DNA of 40,979 nucleotides. Origin: Gammaproteobacteria bacterium. GTDB taxonomy: Bacteria > Pseudomonadota > Gammaproteobacteria > UBA1113. The first letter of the stretch is position 1, and every line of letters begins with the position of its first letter. Under the pieces are notes generated by a model. That model was not told the origin of the DNA. It did not search any database and was given only the letters and a program-made list of their open reading frames with translations. The position numbers and the translations under genes were made by a program. Where the stretch lies: positions 1-40,979 of the forward strand of contig JAJNBM010000015.1 of NCBI GenBank assembly GCA_021156165.1, written 5' to 3'. This document shows, in pieces, positions 23,719-32,931 of the stretch.

Positions 23719-25413
23719 ATGAATAAAGACCTAACCACAGCCCTATTACTACACCAACAAGGCGACTTAGCTGCGGCCAAAAAAAAATATCAAACTATTT
23801 TAACCGATAATCCCAATGAGTTCGAGGCGCTAGTCTTTTTAGCCATGGTATTCATTCAGGAAAATGATCCCTCTAATGCCTTAATCTACTTCTTGCAAGC
23901 AGAAAAATGTGCGCCACAGCATCCGCAAGTGCAAGTTCATTTGGCAAATACCTATAAGCTATTAGCACAACCCGAAATAGCCTTGCAGCATTATCGACGG
24001 GCTCTAGCGCTAAAACCGGATTATGCCGAGGCGCATCATAATCTAGCCAATCTATATGTGCAACTGCAAAAAAATAATGAAGCGCTCGCGCATTATATAA
24101 AAGCCATAGAATTAAAACCGGATTATGCAGCGGCATACAGCCATTTAGCCTTACTTTATTTTAAACAAAACGATCTTTTGGAGGCGAAAAATTACTTTAA
24201 AATGGTATATAACCTTGATCCGCACAATGTTCTAGCTTGTTATCATTTGGGAAACTTCGCCTTAGAAGATAATCTATTGCCAGAAGCGATACGCTACTAT
24301 GAACAAGGCATAGAGAGAGATACGCACTACATCCCTCTCTTAACCAACAAAGCCGCAACCCACTTAAAAATGGGAGATAAAGACAAAGCTATTATGCTGT
24401 ATAAACACGTGCTAACATTAGACGCGGATGATGTTATAACGCACATGAATTTGGCAGCGATTTATTGCTTGGATAAAAACTATAGATTGGCAATTAAGCA
24501 TTACAGTTTGGTTTTACAATTTGACGAAGCCAATTTTAACGCGCATTTTAATTTGGGTGTTATTTTTATGGATAAAGAAGCGTATGATATGGCATCTGCG
24601 CATTTTCAAACGGCAGTGGCATTTTTGCCTGAAAATGCCGATGCGCATTACAATTACGCTACTTGTTTATTAAAACAGAATTTAACGCAAACCGCGCTGT
24701 ACCATTTACAACAAGCGGTAAAGGCCGCGCCAAATAACGAAATTTTTAAATTCCGCTTGGCCGCCGTGTCAGGTACGGATTCACCGTCACGCCCCCCAGC
24801 GCAGTACATTCAAACTTTATTCGATCGGTATGCAGAACGGTTTGATGAAGATTTGTTGGGAAGTTTGCACTACAAAGCACCGGATCTATTATGCGCGTTG
24901 TTAAAAGAACCTTTACAGCAGATTGAGAATGCCTCTGTAATCGATATGGGTTGTGGTACGGGATTATGCGGCGAACGCTTGCAGGGCAGCGGTGCACAGT
25001 TAATTGGCATCGATTTATCACCCGGTATGTTGGCTATTGCTCGAAATAAAAAAATATACCATGAGCTGATAGAAGGCGATCTGCTCGATATTCTGAGTAC
25101 GCGATTGCTAGGCGCTGATGCTTTGATTGCCGCCGATGTATTTATTTATTTTGGTAATTTATCTTTATTAGTGGAGCTGGCCTTTACCCAGACTAAAGCG
25201 CATGGCTTTCTTGCTTTTAGCTGCGAAGAAGGTGCAGATGACGATACCTTCCATTTAACCACGACGGGACGTTACCAGCATCCTAAGGCTTATATGGTAA
25301 AAGTTTTAACCGCTGCAGGCTGGCATTTAATGCACGATGAACGGGTTATATTGCGTGAGCAGCGAGGTCAGCCTGTCATGGGACGAGTATATTTATGCCA
25401 AAAATTAGTGTAA
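23719..25413 (+). CDS. TPR-repeat protein with C-terminal SAM-dependent methyltransferase domain
   Basis: 564 residues. Residues 1 to about 345 are a near-continuous TPR array of about ten repeats (LGVIFMDKEAYDMASAHF, LANLYVQLQKNNEALAHY and similar). Residues about 375-564 form a class I methyltransferase: SAM loop VIDMGCGTGLCGERL at about 407, GIDLSPGMLAIAR, DALIAADVFIYFG. The domain resembles TPR-methyltransferases with a predicted TPR substrate grip, sometimes labelled glycosyl or protein methyltransferase; the substrate is unknown. No signal peptide. Repeat hairpin upstream; metal exporter 29 bases downstream. Confidence 0.88.
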   Translation: MNKDLTTALLLHQQGDLAAAKKKYQTILTDNPNEFEALVFLAMVFIQENDPSNALIYFLQAEKCAPQHPQVQVHLANTYKLLAQPEIALQHYRRALALKPDYAEAHHNLANLYVQLQKNNEALAHYIKAIELKPDYAAAYSHLALLYFKQNDLLEAKNYFKMVYNLDPHNVLACYHLGNFALEDNLLPEAIRYYEQGIERDTHYIPLLTNKAATHLKMGDKDKAIMLYKHVLTLDADDVITHMNLAAIYCLDKNYRLAIKHYSLVLQFDEANFNAHFNLGVIFMDKEAYDMASAHFQTAVAFLPENADAHYNYATCLLKQNLTQTALYHLQQAVKAAPNNEIFKFRLAAVSGTDSPSRPPAQYIQTLFDRYAERFDEDLLGSLHYKAPDLLCALLKEPLQQIENASVIDMGCGTGLCGERLQGSGAQLIGIDLSPGMLAIARNKKIYHELIEGDLLDILSTRLLGADALIAADVFIYFGNLSLLVELAFTQTKAHGFLAFSCEEGADDDTFHLTTTGRYQHPKAYMVKVLTAAGWHLMHDERVILREQRGQPVMGRVYLCQKLV

Positions 25414-25442
25414 AATAGCTTTTATTTATACAGAAGGTTCTT

Positions 25443-26360
25443 ATGGCTCACTCGCATTCGCACGACCACCATAATATAGATTCTGCCTACAGCAAAATTA
25501 ATCTTTCCTTTGCGATTGCGGTGGGGGCGAATTTGCTCTATACCTTTATTGAAGGCGGCTATGCCATTTACGCCGATTCGATGGGCTTATTGGCCGATGC
25601 CGGCCATAATTTGGGCGATGTTTTAGGCTTGTTATTGGCTTGGGGTGCAAGTTGGTTAATGGTACAACCGGCTAAAGATCGCTACAGCTATGGGTATAAA
25701 CGCAGCAGTGTACTTGCTTCTTTGCTCAATGCTTTTTTACTGGTAGCCGCTTCAGCCATTATTGCCTATGAATCTATAGTGAAATTAATACACCCTAGTG
25801 CAGTTGGGGAAATCACAGTTATCATTGTAGCGGCGATTGGCATTGTTATTAATGCCAGCTCAGCGATGTTATTTGCCAAGAGTAATAAACACGATTTAAA
25901 TATCAAGGGTGCATTTTTGCATTTGCTGGCAGATGCGCTCTTATCCTTTGGGGTATTGGTTACGGGGATCGTTGTTTATTACACGGGCTGGGATCGTTTG
26001 GATCCGCTGATTGGTTTGGTTATTATCATTGTTATTTTAGCCGGTACTTGGGATTTGTTACGACAGTCTTTGCGGTTATTACTCGATGCAGCGCCTAAAC
26101 ACATAGAGACAGAAAAAGTAAGTGCTTTTTTAAAGGCTTTACCGGGCGTAGAGACAATACACGATTTACACATCTGGGGCTTGAGTACGCGCGAGGTAGC
26201 GTTAACAGCGCATTTAGTAATGCCTAAAGGGGGCTTTAGCGATGCTGAGTTTCACGATATTAACCACGAATTGTTAGATGAATTCAGCATCCATCACGTT
26301 ACATTACAAATTGAAAAAGGCAACGATGGCCCGCCTTGTTCGCAAGCGGGTACGTGTTAA
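25443..26360 (+). CDS. Cation diffusion facilitator (zinc/divalent metal exporter)
   Basis: 305 residues, CDF family. His-rich N terminus (HSHSHDHH), six membrane helices with the two HxxxD sites: Asp52/His55/Asp59 in LLADAGHNLGD (helix 2) and His160/Asp164 in HLLADALLSFG (helix 5), and a C-terminal cytoplasmic ferredoxin-like domain (GVETIHDLHIWGLS). The HD-HD pattern fits Zn or Cd/H+ antiport (CzcD/ZitB-like). Zinc export may matter inside phagosomes, but that is inference. AGAAGG precedes the ATG. Confidence 0.93.
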   Translation: MAHSHSHDHHNIDSAYSKINLSFAIAVGANLLYTFIEGGYAIYADSMGLLADAGHNLGDVLGLLLAWGASWLMVQPAKDRYSYGYKRSSVLASLLNAFLLVAASAIIAYESIVKLIHPSAVGEITVIIVAAIGIVINASSAMLFAKSNKHDLNIKGAFLHLLADALLSFGVLVTGIVVYYTGWDRLDPLIGLVIIIVILAGTWDLLRQSLRLLLDAAPKHIETEKVSAFLKALPGVETIHDLHIWGLSTREVALTAHLVMPKGGFSDAEFHDINHELLDEFSIHHVTLQIEKGNDGPPCSQAGTC

Positions 26361-26681
26361 CCGATACTTATGGATTGAAATGGAGACGAAGCCCCCAAAA
26401 TTCACTGACTTGAAATCTCTGTTCTCCCCCTTTAAGGCAGTGCATTGATCCCAGGAACCCTTTCTATCTAACTCATTCCTTCCTTTTCGCTAAAGTAAGG
26501 TGAACAGGACTATGGCAATGAATAGTACTATAGATTACTTGCGATAATTCTAGGTACAGCAGATTTTGCCCAAAGTATCTACCCCCCACCCCTGGTAAAT
26601 CCAGGCTTTACCTGTTAGTATATTAATCATAATGACTTTGGCGGCTTGTTTTACAACCGATATTTTGATTAAGGATCCAGC
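26361..26681. other. Upstream region of icmJ-icmB
   Basis: 321 bases with no convincing gene. A short CCTGG/CCAGG stem lies near 26591-26605. A TTTACC, 17 bases, TAATGA arrangement at 26607-26635 is a possible promoter for icmJ, 46 bases before its start; the AT-rich spacer contains TATTAAT. It cannot be tied to PmrA or CpxR control from sequence alone. Confidence 0.4.
26607..26635 (+). promoter_or_regulatory. Tentative promoter of icmJ-icmB
   Basis: TTTACC at 26607-26612 and TAATGA at 26630-26635 with a 17-base spacer, ahead of the GTG start at 26682. Weak boxes, offered as the best available candidate. Confidence 0.3.
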
Positions 26682-27308
26682 GTGCTTAAACTCACTTTAC
26701 AAGCATCGGCAACCAATTTTCAGGCTTTTTTAGCTCGTAAACGTCATCCTGTGTTTCAAAAACTAGCAAGTGAAGTGTACGCACGGGATAAATACACTTG
26801 CCAATATTGTGGCTTTCAATCCCAGCGACATATGGAAGTGATCAATCGGGATAACAATTATGAGAATAACAAGCGCGCCAATTTTGTCACTTCCTGTATA
26901 TTTTGTGCGCAGTGCCATTTTTTAAATGGGTTGGCTACAGGCTATTATGGTGGTGGCGTGTTAATTTTTTTGCCTGAGCTGTCGCAAAGCAAGTTGTGTG
27001 GTTTAAGCCATGTCTTATTACAAGCGATGGAGGCCGATGGTGAATATAAAGAAACGGCACAGAATATTTACCAAGCATTGCGTAATCGCGCTACTTTAGT
27101 GGAAACTAAATTGGGGGAGGGCATGAGTCAACCCGATCATTTTGGTAAGGTGCTGATAGATTATCAGCGCAACCATAAAAAAACACCTGCGAAGTTGCTG
27201 GATAAGTTGCGTTTGTTGCCTTTACGCAGTTGTTTTAAACAAGAAATTGATGATTGGCTGGCCGAAGAAAGTAGTATTGCCCAGCAGTTGAATAATGCGG
27301 CTGTCTAA
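26682..27308 (+). CDS. icmJ: Dot/Icm type IVB secretion protein IcmJ/DotN
   Basis: 208 residues; DotN is a cytoplasmic zinc protein of the type IV coupling complex with DotL, DotM, IcmS and IcmW, which recruits effectors. The zinc-knuckle pairs are Cys40/Cys43 (YTCQYCGF) and Cys72/Cys75 (SCIFCAQC); MEVINRDNNYENN and LNGLATGYYGGGVLIFLPE are family-typical. GTG start with AAGGA six to seven bases upstream. It precedes icmB by 15 bases, as in Legionella and Coxiella, but here the two stand apart from icmD and other icm genes, the upstream neighbour being a metal exporter. Confidence 0.95.
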   Translation: MLKLTLQASATNFQAFLARKRHPVFQKLASEVYARDKYTCQYCGFQSQRHMEVINRDNNYENNKRANFVTSCIFCAQCHFLNGLATGYYGGGVLIFLPELSQSKLCGLSHVLLQAMEADGEYKETAQNIYQALRNRATLVETKLGEGMSQPDHFGKVLIDYQRNHKKTPAKLLDKLRLLPLRSCFKQEIDDWLAEESSIAQQLNNAAV

Positions 27309-27323
27309 CTAAGGAGTATAGTT

Positions 27324-30300
27324 GTGAATCCAATGGATTACTTGCTCGATATGTTCGATACATTGTTGTCGTGGGTGAGCACGGGGTTACGACAAACTAC
27401 ACAATCCTATTGTGTCTTAGAAACGGCTGAAGATCAACATACTTTAGTCGCTAAAGATGGCTCCTTGCTCACAATTGTGCGTATGCAAGGTGTAAATGGT
27501 TTAGTGGGTGATCCAGAATTCGAGCATTTACACCGTGGTATTTGTCAATCATTGATGACGAGCTTTTCTAGATTAGGCCATAGCATACAGTGCGTATTTA
27601 GCTATGATAAAGAAGCAGTGCGAGAAGAAATCAAAAATATTCTATTGCCTGCTAGACAAACCGCGCAGCATTTAAATCTTGCGCTAAGCGATTTGCTCGA
27701 TGAGCGAGAAGAAAACCTATCTGCTTATTGTGGCCATGAAACCGTTTTTTTTGTGTTATGGACGCGACCGTATTTACTGACGAGCGATCAAAATAAAAGT
27801 GCTCTGCGGGAAAAACAAAAAAAGATGAAGGAATTTAATATCCCAGCCTTTAAGGACACGCAAAATCTGATCGCCGCCATCCCCGATCTCAAAAATGCCC
27901 ACGACTCTTTTGTACGCTCATTTTATAATGATTTATCGAGTCTAGGATTACAAATGAATATTTTGCCGGTGCATGAAGCCTTGCGCCAGGTACGTATGAG
28001 CATAGACAGCGGTTTTACGGATAAACATTGGTCACCTCGTTTGCCGGGAGATAAAATTCCAAAGATTGCTTTAGATCGCTTCCCTTATGATATATCCAGC
28101 GTAATGTATCCCACATTGTCTGATCAACTCTTTGTGCGGGACAGTGAACGTGTTGATTTGCGCACGGTGCGTATAGGCGATCAAATTTATAGCAGCGTTT
28201 TTATTTATTTATTTCCTAAAGAAGTGCAATCGTTTATGGGCTTATTGCGCCGTACCTTGCCTACGCATATTCCGTGGCGTATTTCCTTTTTAATTGAGAG
28301 CAAGGGTATTACCAATGTTACCCAATTTAAAAAAACGGTGGCGGCGATTTTAGCTTTCTCATCCTCACAAAATCGTTTATTGCACGATAGCATTAACCAA
28401 TTGCAAGAAACCGAATTAAACAGTGAAGATGCAGTTGTGCGCTTACGCGTTGCTGCTGCTACTTGGGCTCCTGCAGACAATGTGCGCTTATTGCGTACGC
28501 GTACTGCGCAATTGGCAAAAGCCATACAAGGTTGGGGTACTTGTGATGTGACGGAAGTCTCGGGTGATCCTTTTAGCGGCGCGGCTTCTAGCATGTTGGC
28601 CGTTACGGGCAGTAGTGATGCCGTGGCCACCTTGGCGCCCTTGTCGGAAGTCGTTTATATGCTTCCCTTTACGCGTCCTGCTTCGCAGTGGCGAGTCGGG
28701 GCGGTTTTATTTCGTTCTCCCGATGGGAAGCCGTGGCCTTATCATCCAGGCTCTACCCAACAAACGACGTGGATCGATTTAATCTACGCTAGACCCGGTT
28801 CGGGTAAATCGGTGTTATCCAATGCCATTAACTTAGCACTGTGTCTATCCAGTGGCTTAAAGCGTTTACCGCGCATTGCCATAGTCGACATAGGGCCTTC
28901 TAGTAGTGGCTTAATTTCTTTGATCCGTGAGGCTTTGCCTAAAGAAGATCAGCATTGGGTGCAATACCATCGTTTGCGTATGACGCCGGAATATGCGATT
29001 AACCCTTTTGATACGCAGTTGGGTTGTAGATATCCTATGCCTCAAGATCGTAGTTTTTTGGTGAATTTCTTGACTTTGTTGGTTACGCCGTTGGGTGCAG
29101 AAAACCCTTATGACGCTATGGCTGATATGGCCGGGATGGTGGTGGATGAATTATATAAGTCCTTAGCGGAGGGTGGTAATCCTTATACGTACACGCCGGG
29201 CCTAGAATTGATTGTAGATAGCATTTTAGAAGAAATGGATTTCGTGCGTGATACCCACACGACTTGGTGGGAAGTAACGGATGCATTATTTTTAGCAGGC
29301 TTTTCCCACGAAGCACAATTAGCACAACGTCATGCTATGCCGCTGTTGTCCGATGCCGCTTCTATTTGCCGCACACACGCGGTGGTTGATTTATTTGGTG
29401 AAATTAAAGCGCCTACTGGTGAGAGTTTAATCGATTCTTTCTCACGTATGGTTTCCGGGGCTGTGCGTGAATATCCAATTTTATCGCGTATTACCCAATT
29501 TGATTTAGGGGATGCGCGCATTGTGTCTCTAGATTTAGATGAGGTTGCCCGTATAGGCGGCGCCGCTGCCGATAGGCAAACGGGGGTAATGTATATGTTG
29601 GCGCGACAAGTCACCGCCCGTCATTTTTATTTAACAGAAGCTTCGGTGGCGGATATGCCAGAGGCGTATAGGCAATACCATCAACAACGCATTAGCGAAA
29701 TTCGTGAAGATCCGAAGCGATTGATTTACGATGAATTCCACCGCACGGCTAAAACACGGGCTATACGCGAACAAGTGTTGGTGGATATGCGTGAAGGGCG
29801 AAAATGGAAAGTACAAGTGGGATTGATCTCGCAATCCATAGACGATTTTGATCCCGTAATGGTAGAGTTTGCCACGTCGGTATTTATTATGGATGCTGGA
29901 CCGCAACAGTCGGTGAAGAGAACGGCTGAGATTTTTGGCCTATCTGAAACAGCGCAAATTGCCTTGACGCGACGCGTGCATGGTCCTAGAGAAGGGGGCG
30001 CTACGTTCTTAGCGCAATTTGCCACAAAATCCGGAATGAATACGCAGTTATTAACGGCCACCTTAGGCCCTGTAGAATTATGGGCTTTTAGTACTACGGC
30101 AGAAGATGCGAAATTAAGACAAATTTTATATAGCCGTTTAGGACCCGCTAAAGCACGTACGGTTTTGGCCCAAATATTCCCTACGGGTACGGCTACCCAT
30201 TGGTTAGAGGCGAAAATGGAAAAATTGCGTGTAGAGACGGGTAATGTGACCTCCCAAGAGACGGAGGGGGTTATAGAGGAATTGGTGACTTTGATTTTAG

Positions 30301-30344
30301 ATGAATACAGCAAAAACCCAGAAGTTAGATTATTGCCCGTTTAA
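27324..30344 (+). CDS. icmB: Dot/Icm type IVB secretion ATPase IcmB/DotO
   Basis: 1,006 residues, the usual size. A VirB4-like AAA+ ATPase that forms the cytoplasmic energy complex of the Dot/Icm machine with DotB and drives effector export. Walker A ARPGSGKS at 489-496 (Lys495), Walker B RLIYDEFH at 799-806. MDYLLDMFDTLLSW at the N terminus and the C-terminal LEAKMEKLRVETG helix are as in the family. GTG start after AAGGAG-like sequence, 15 bases from icmJ. Intact; a working secretion system is therefore likely, though other components are outside the window. Confidence 0.97.
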   Translation: MNPMDYLLDMFDTLLSWVSTGLRQTTQSYCVLETAEDQHTLVAKDGSLLTIVRMQGVNGLVGDPEFEHLHRGICQSLMTSFSRLGHSIQCVFSYDKEAVREEIKNILLPARQTAQHLNLALSDLLDEREENLSAYCGHETVFFVLWTRPYLLTSDQNKSALREKQKKMKEFNIPAFKDTQNLIAAIPDLKNAHDSFVRSFYNDLSSLGLQMNILPVHEALRQVRMSIDSGFTDKHWSPRLPGDKIPKIALDRFPYDISSVMYPTLSDQLFVRDSERVDLRTVRIGDQIYSSVFIYLFPKEVQSFMGLLRRTLPTHIPWRISFLIESKGITNVTQFKKTVAAILAFSSSQNRLLHDSINQLQETELNSEDAVVRLRVAAATWAPADNVRLLRTRTAQLAKAIQGWGTCDVTEVSGDPFSGAASSMLAVTGSSDAVATLAPLSEVVYMLPFTRPASQWRVGAVLFRSPDGKPWPYHPGSTQQTTWIDLIYARPGSGKSVLSNAINLALCLSSGLKRLPRIAIVDIGPSSSGLISLIREALPKEDQHWVQYHRLRMTPEYAINPFDTQLGCRYPMPQDRSFLVNFLTLLVTPLGAENPYDAMADMAGMVVDELYKSLAEGGNPYTYTPGLELIVDSILEEMDFVRDTHTTWWEVTDALFLAGFSHEAQLAQRHAMPLLSDAASICRTHAVVDLFGEIKAPTGESLIDSFSRMVSGAVREYPILSRITQFDLGDARIVSLDLDEVARIGGAAADRQTGVMYMLARQVTARHFYLTEASVADMPEAYRQYHQQRISEIREDPKRLIYDEFHRTAKTRAIREQVLVDMREGRKWKVQVGLISQSIDDFDPVMVEFATSVFIMDAGPQQSVKRTAEIFGLSETAQIALTRRVHGPREGGATFLAQFATKSGMNTQLLTATLGPVELWAFSTTAEDAKLRQILYSRLGPAKARTVLAQIFPTGTATHWLEAKMEKLRVETGNVTSQETEGVIEELVTLILDEYSKNPEVRLLPV

Positions 30345-30372
30345 TTAAAATACGGAAAAAGAACAAAAACCC

Positions 30373-30401
30373 TTGCTTTTTGTTTCCAAGTTGTGCATAA
30401 T
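30373..30401 (+). promoter_or_regulatory. Sigma-70-like promoter of fis
   Basis: TTGCTT (30373-30378), 17-base spacer, CATAAT (30396-30401). About 85 bases before the fis ATG, in the icmB-fis gap. Good spacing and boxes. Confidence 0.55.
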
Positions 30402-30490
30402 ATGTTCTGAACTTGTCTATACAGAGCAAATACTGCGCTGGTATGCGATCGTTCTCCTTTATATTCTTGATTTTTAAGAGGATTATTAAA

Positions 30491-30751
30491 ATGACACAAT
30501 TTGCCGATGCCGTTGCTGCGAACACCGTTTCATTACGCGATAGCGTAAGCCGTGCTTTAGAAAATTACTTTGGTCAATTGGGCAACCAAAAACCCAATGA
30601 AGTGTATGATATGGTTATGCGTGAGGTGGAAGAGCCATTATTGCGAAAAATGATGATTTACACCAATAACAACCAATCTCGTACCGCTAAATTGCTGGGC
30701 TTAAGCCGAGGTACTTTACGTAAGAAGTTGAAATTATACGACATGCTATAG
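30491..30751 (+). CDS. fis: DNA-binding protein Fis
   Basis: 86 residues from ATG 30491 (MTQFADAVAAN), after AAGAGG. Nucleoid-associated protein and global regulator. The C-terminal helix-turn-helix is clear: NQSRTAKLLGLSRGTLRKKL, and LRDSVSRALENYFGQL is the dimerisation core. Slightly shorter than E. coli Fis (98) because of the N terminus. In many gammaproteobacteria fis follows dusB; here it follows icmB and has its own promoter, so it is not obviously in the dusB operon. In Legionella Fis paralogues control effector genes; a similar role here is inference. Confidence 0.93.
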   Translation: MTQFADAVAANTVSLRDSVSRALENYFGQLGNQKPNEVYDMVMREVEEPLLRKMMIYTNNNQSRTAKLLGLSRGTLRKKLKLYDML

Positions 30752-30757
30752 AAATTT

Positions 30758-30796
30758 CGTAGGGGCGGGGCTCTATACGACGGTTGCCCCCCTACG
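30758..30796. repeat. CGTAGGGGC-family palindrome
   Basis: 39 bases with outer arms CGTAGGGG and CCCCTACG perfectly paired. Sits between the convergent ends of fis and the coiled-coil gene; the latter's stop codon (30792-30794) lies inside the right arm. Could terminate or stabilise both transcripts. Confidence 0.7.
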
Positions 30797-31211
30797 CAGT
30801 TTCTTGTTCACGATCAATGCGATACGTTGCAATAAAATTGGATTCTCGATCGTGCATGAGCTGCTGTAATTGCATGATTTGTTCTTCTTGCTTGCATACC
30901 TCAATGATATAACCCTCTACGAGGCTTAAAGTCTTATCCAGCTGAGTTGCTTGTCGTTTGTATCCATTGCCATGGAGTCGTTCGCGACGACTTTTAGCGC
31001 CGCGCTGCCAAGAACCTATTTTTTCGTGTAAAGTATAAATCGTTGCTTCTAAGCGCCGACAATGTATTTGGTACAATTTTAAATCTTCAATATCATGGGC
31101 AATTGAAATCATGCTCTCTAAGGCGTAGAGATCGCCACGAATTTCTTCTAACTCTGCTGCCGTTTGCGTGACGTGATCGTAGAATTCATTTAAAGAGTGG
31201 GTGGCATTCAT
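30792..31211 (-). CDS. Hypothetical coiled-coil protein
   Basis: 139 residues from ATG 31211 (MNATHSLNEFYDHV), set by a strong AAGGAGG six bases upstream; the frame reaches back to 31274 without such a site. Almost wholly helical with heptad-like stretches (AAELEEIRGDLYALESMI, EEQIMQLQQLMHDRES) and a basic patch KSRRERLHGNGYKRQA. No signal, no membrane span, no recognised family. Convergent with fis. The strong ribosome site makes it a likely real gene; a cytosolic structural or regulatory role is all that can be said. Confidence 0.7.
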   Translation of the reverse strand: MNATHSLNEFYDHVTQTAAELEEIRGDLYALESMISIAHDIEDLKLYQIHCRRLEATIYTLHEKIGSWQRGAKSRRERLHGNGYKRQATQLDKTLSLVEGYIIEVCKQEEQIMQLQQLMHDRESNFIATYRIDREQETA

Positions 31212-31402
31212 TTTAAACCTCCTTTTAACCGTGCGTTGAGTGAGAGTATTACTTAATACACAAACACCGCTCACTCAATCACCAGGCGTGGCTATTTAAT
31301 AACTGACAGTTGTAACAGTACGTAGTAAAGAATGTACAGCGCAAACCTGAACAATCCCTTAAAACAACATAACACTACAAGCGTAGGCGATCTTTTTTGT
31401 TT

Positions 31403-32173
31403 TCACAAATCATAATCGACGACTACAGGGGCGTGATCGGAAAATCTTTCGGCTTTATATATACTTGCGTTTAAAATTTTTTTTTCAAGGTCCGGTGTGA
31501 CGATTTGGTAGTCTATACGCCACCCTACATTTTTTTCCCATGCTTGACCGCGATTAGACCACCACGTGTATTCTTCTGCATTTTGGTTAACAATTCTAAA
31601 AGCATCTACAAACCCCAATTGATCAAAGAGTTGGGTTAACCACGCACGTTCTGCAGGTAAAAAGCCTGAATTTTTTTGATTGCCCCGCCAATTTTTTAAG
31701 TCTATGTTTTTATGGGCAATATTCCAATCACCGCATAAAATAGCCGTTTTTTGTTGTATGCGTAGTGTTTTTAAATGTTCGAGATAATAATCTAGAAAGG
31801 CGTATTTTACATTTTGCCGTTCTTCGCTGCGGGTACCGGATGGAAAATACAAAGAAGCCACACTAAAGTGTTGAAACTCGGCGCACAGTGCACGACCTTC
31901 GAAGTCAAATAAGTCATGACCTAACCCTGAATGTACGTGTAATGGCTTTTCTTTACAATATAAAGCCACACCACTGTAGCCTTTTTTTTGGGCTGAAAAA
32001 TGGTAACTGTGGTATCCTAGCGGACGAAATAAGGGATCGGTTAATTGCGTTTCTTCGGCTCTAACTTCTTGCAAACAAATGACATCCGCATCTTGTAGCT
32101 CTAGCCAAGCGAATAATCCTTTTTTAGCAGCGCTGCGGATCCCATTCACATTTAGTGTTATAATTCGTTTCAT
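31403..32173 (-). CDS. xthA: Exodeoxyribonuclease III
   Basis: 256 residues, ExoIII/AP-endonuclease family for base-excision repair. Motifs: TLNVNGIRSA (Asn), CLQEVRAEE (metal Glu), YSGVALYCK, ILCGDWNIAHKNIDLKN, WRIDYQIVTP and the terminal SDHAPVVVDYDL with the catalytic His. AAAGGG eight bases before ATG. Divergent from pyrE with only 28 bases between starts, so the promoters must overlap the coding regions or each other. Confidence 0.95.
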   Translation of the reverse strand: MKRIITLNVNGIRSAAKKGLFAWLELQDADVICLQEVRAEETQLTDPLFRPLGYHSYHFSAQKKGYSGVALYCKEKPLHVHSGLGHDLFDFEGRALCAEFQHFSVASLYFPSGTRSEERQNVKYAFLDYYLEHLKTLRIQQKTAILCGDWNIAHKNIDLKNWRGNQKNSGFLPAERAWLTQLFDQLGFVDAFRIVNQNAEEYTWWSNRGQAWEKNVGWRIDYQIVTPDLEKKILNASIYKAERFSDHAPVVVDYDL

Positions 32174-32201
32174 TAAAAATGCCCTTTAGTTTGGAATAAA
32201 A

Positions 32202-32849
32202 ATGAACCCTTCTTTGCAGCAAGAATTCATTGCGTGTGCACTGCAGTGTCAGGCCTTACGTTGGGGTGAGTTCACCCTGAAATCGGGGCGCATTAGCCCT
32301 TATTTTTTCAATGCGGGCCATTTTAATACGGGAAAGAGCCTTGCACAACTAGGATCTTTTTATGCAGAAACGATAGAATCTTCTAATCTTGCCTTTGACA
32401 TGTTGGTAGGGCCGGCTTATAAAGGTATTCCACTCGTTTGTGCCACCGCTACGATCCTAGCCGAGCGTTATCAAAGAAATGTCCCTTATGCGTTTAATCG
32501 CAAAGAAGTAAAGGATCATGGTGAAAAATCGGTGTGGGTGGGGGCGCCAGTAGCAGGGCGAGTATTAATTTTAGATGATGTCATCACTGCTGGCACGGCC
32601 ATACGTGAGACTATCGCTTTGATCAAAGCGGCGGGGGCTGAGCCCTGCGGGGTGGTCGTGATGTTGGATAGGCAAGAAAAGGGTTTAGGTGAGTTATCAG
32701 CCATACAAGAAGTTGAAAACACTTACAACATACCCGTTTTAAGCATAGCCACATTGAAGGATTTATTGGCTTATACTGCCGCAGATAAAGATTTAGGATC
32801 GGTGCTGGCCGCCATCGAAGCGTATAACCTGCTCTATGGGATAAAATGA
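32202..32849 (+). CDS. pyrE: Orotate phosphoribosyltransferase
   Basis: 215 residues; transfers PRPP to orotate to make OMP in pyrimidine synthesis. PRPP loop VLILDDVITAGTAIRE, orotate site FTLKSGRISPYFFNAGHF, and FNRKEVKDHGE. Typical length. Divergent with xthA; the xthA-pyrE pairing is common in gammaproteobacteria in varied forms. Intact. Confidence 0.96.
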   Translation: MNPSLQQEFIACALQCQALRWGEFTLKSGRISPYFFNAGHFNTGKSLAQLGSFYAETIESSNLAFDMLVGPAYKGIPLVCATATILAERYQRNVPYAFNRKEVKDHGEKSVWVGAPVAGRVLILDDVITAGTAIRETIALIKAAGAEPCGVVVMLDRQEKGLGELSAIQEVENTYNIPVLSIATLKDLLAYTAADKDLGSVLAAIEAYNLLYGIK

Positions 32850-32931
32850 TTGGCGTTTATACTCTTTTTTGATAGAATGGACAGTAGGCACTATTTAAAA
32901 ATAAGAATAACTAGTTGGGGGTAAAAACACG

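Noticed and set aside
26617..26636. PmrA-type TTAAT direct repeats upstream of icmJ
   Set aside because: Only one TTAAT half-site is present; the second at correct spacing is not seen.
28205..28630. 141-codon antisense ORF in icmB
   Set aside because: Shadow of the icmB coding frame; no ribosome site or recognisable protein.
29726..30313. 195-codon antisense ORF at the icmB 3' end
   Set aside because: Long only because of the composition of the overlapping real gene; lacks protein-like motifs.
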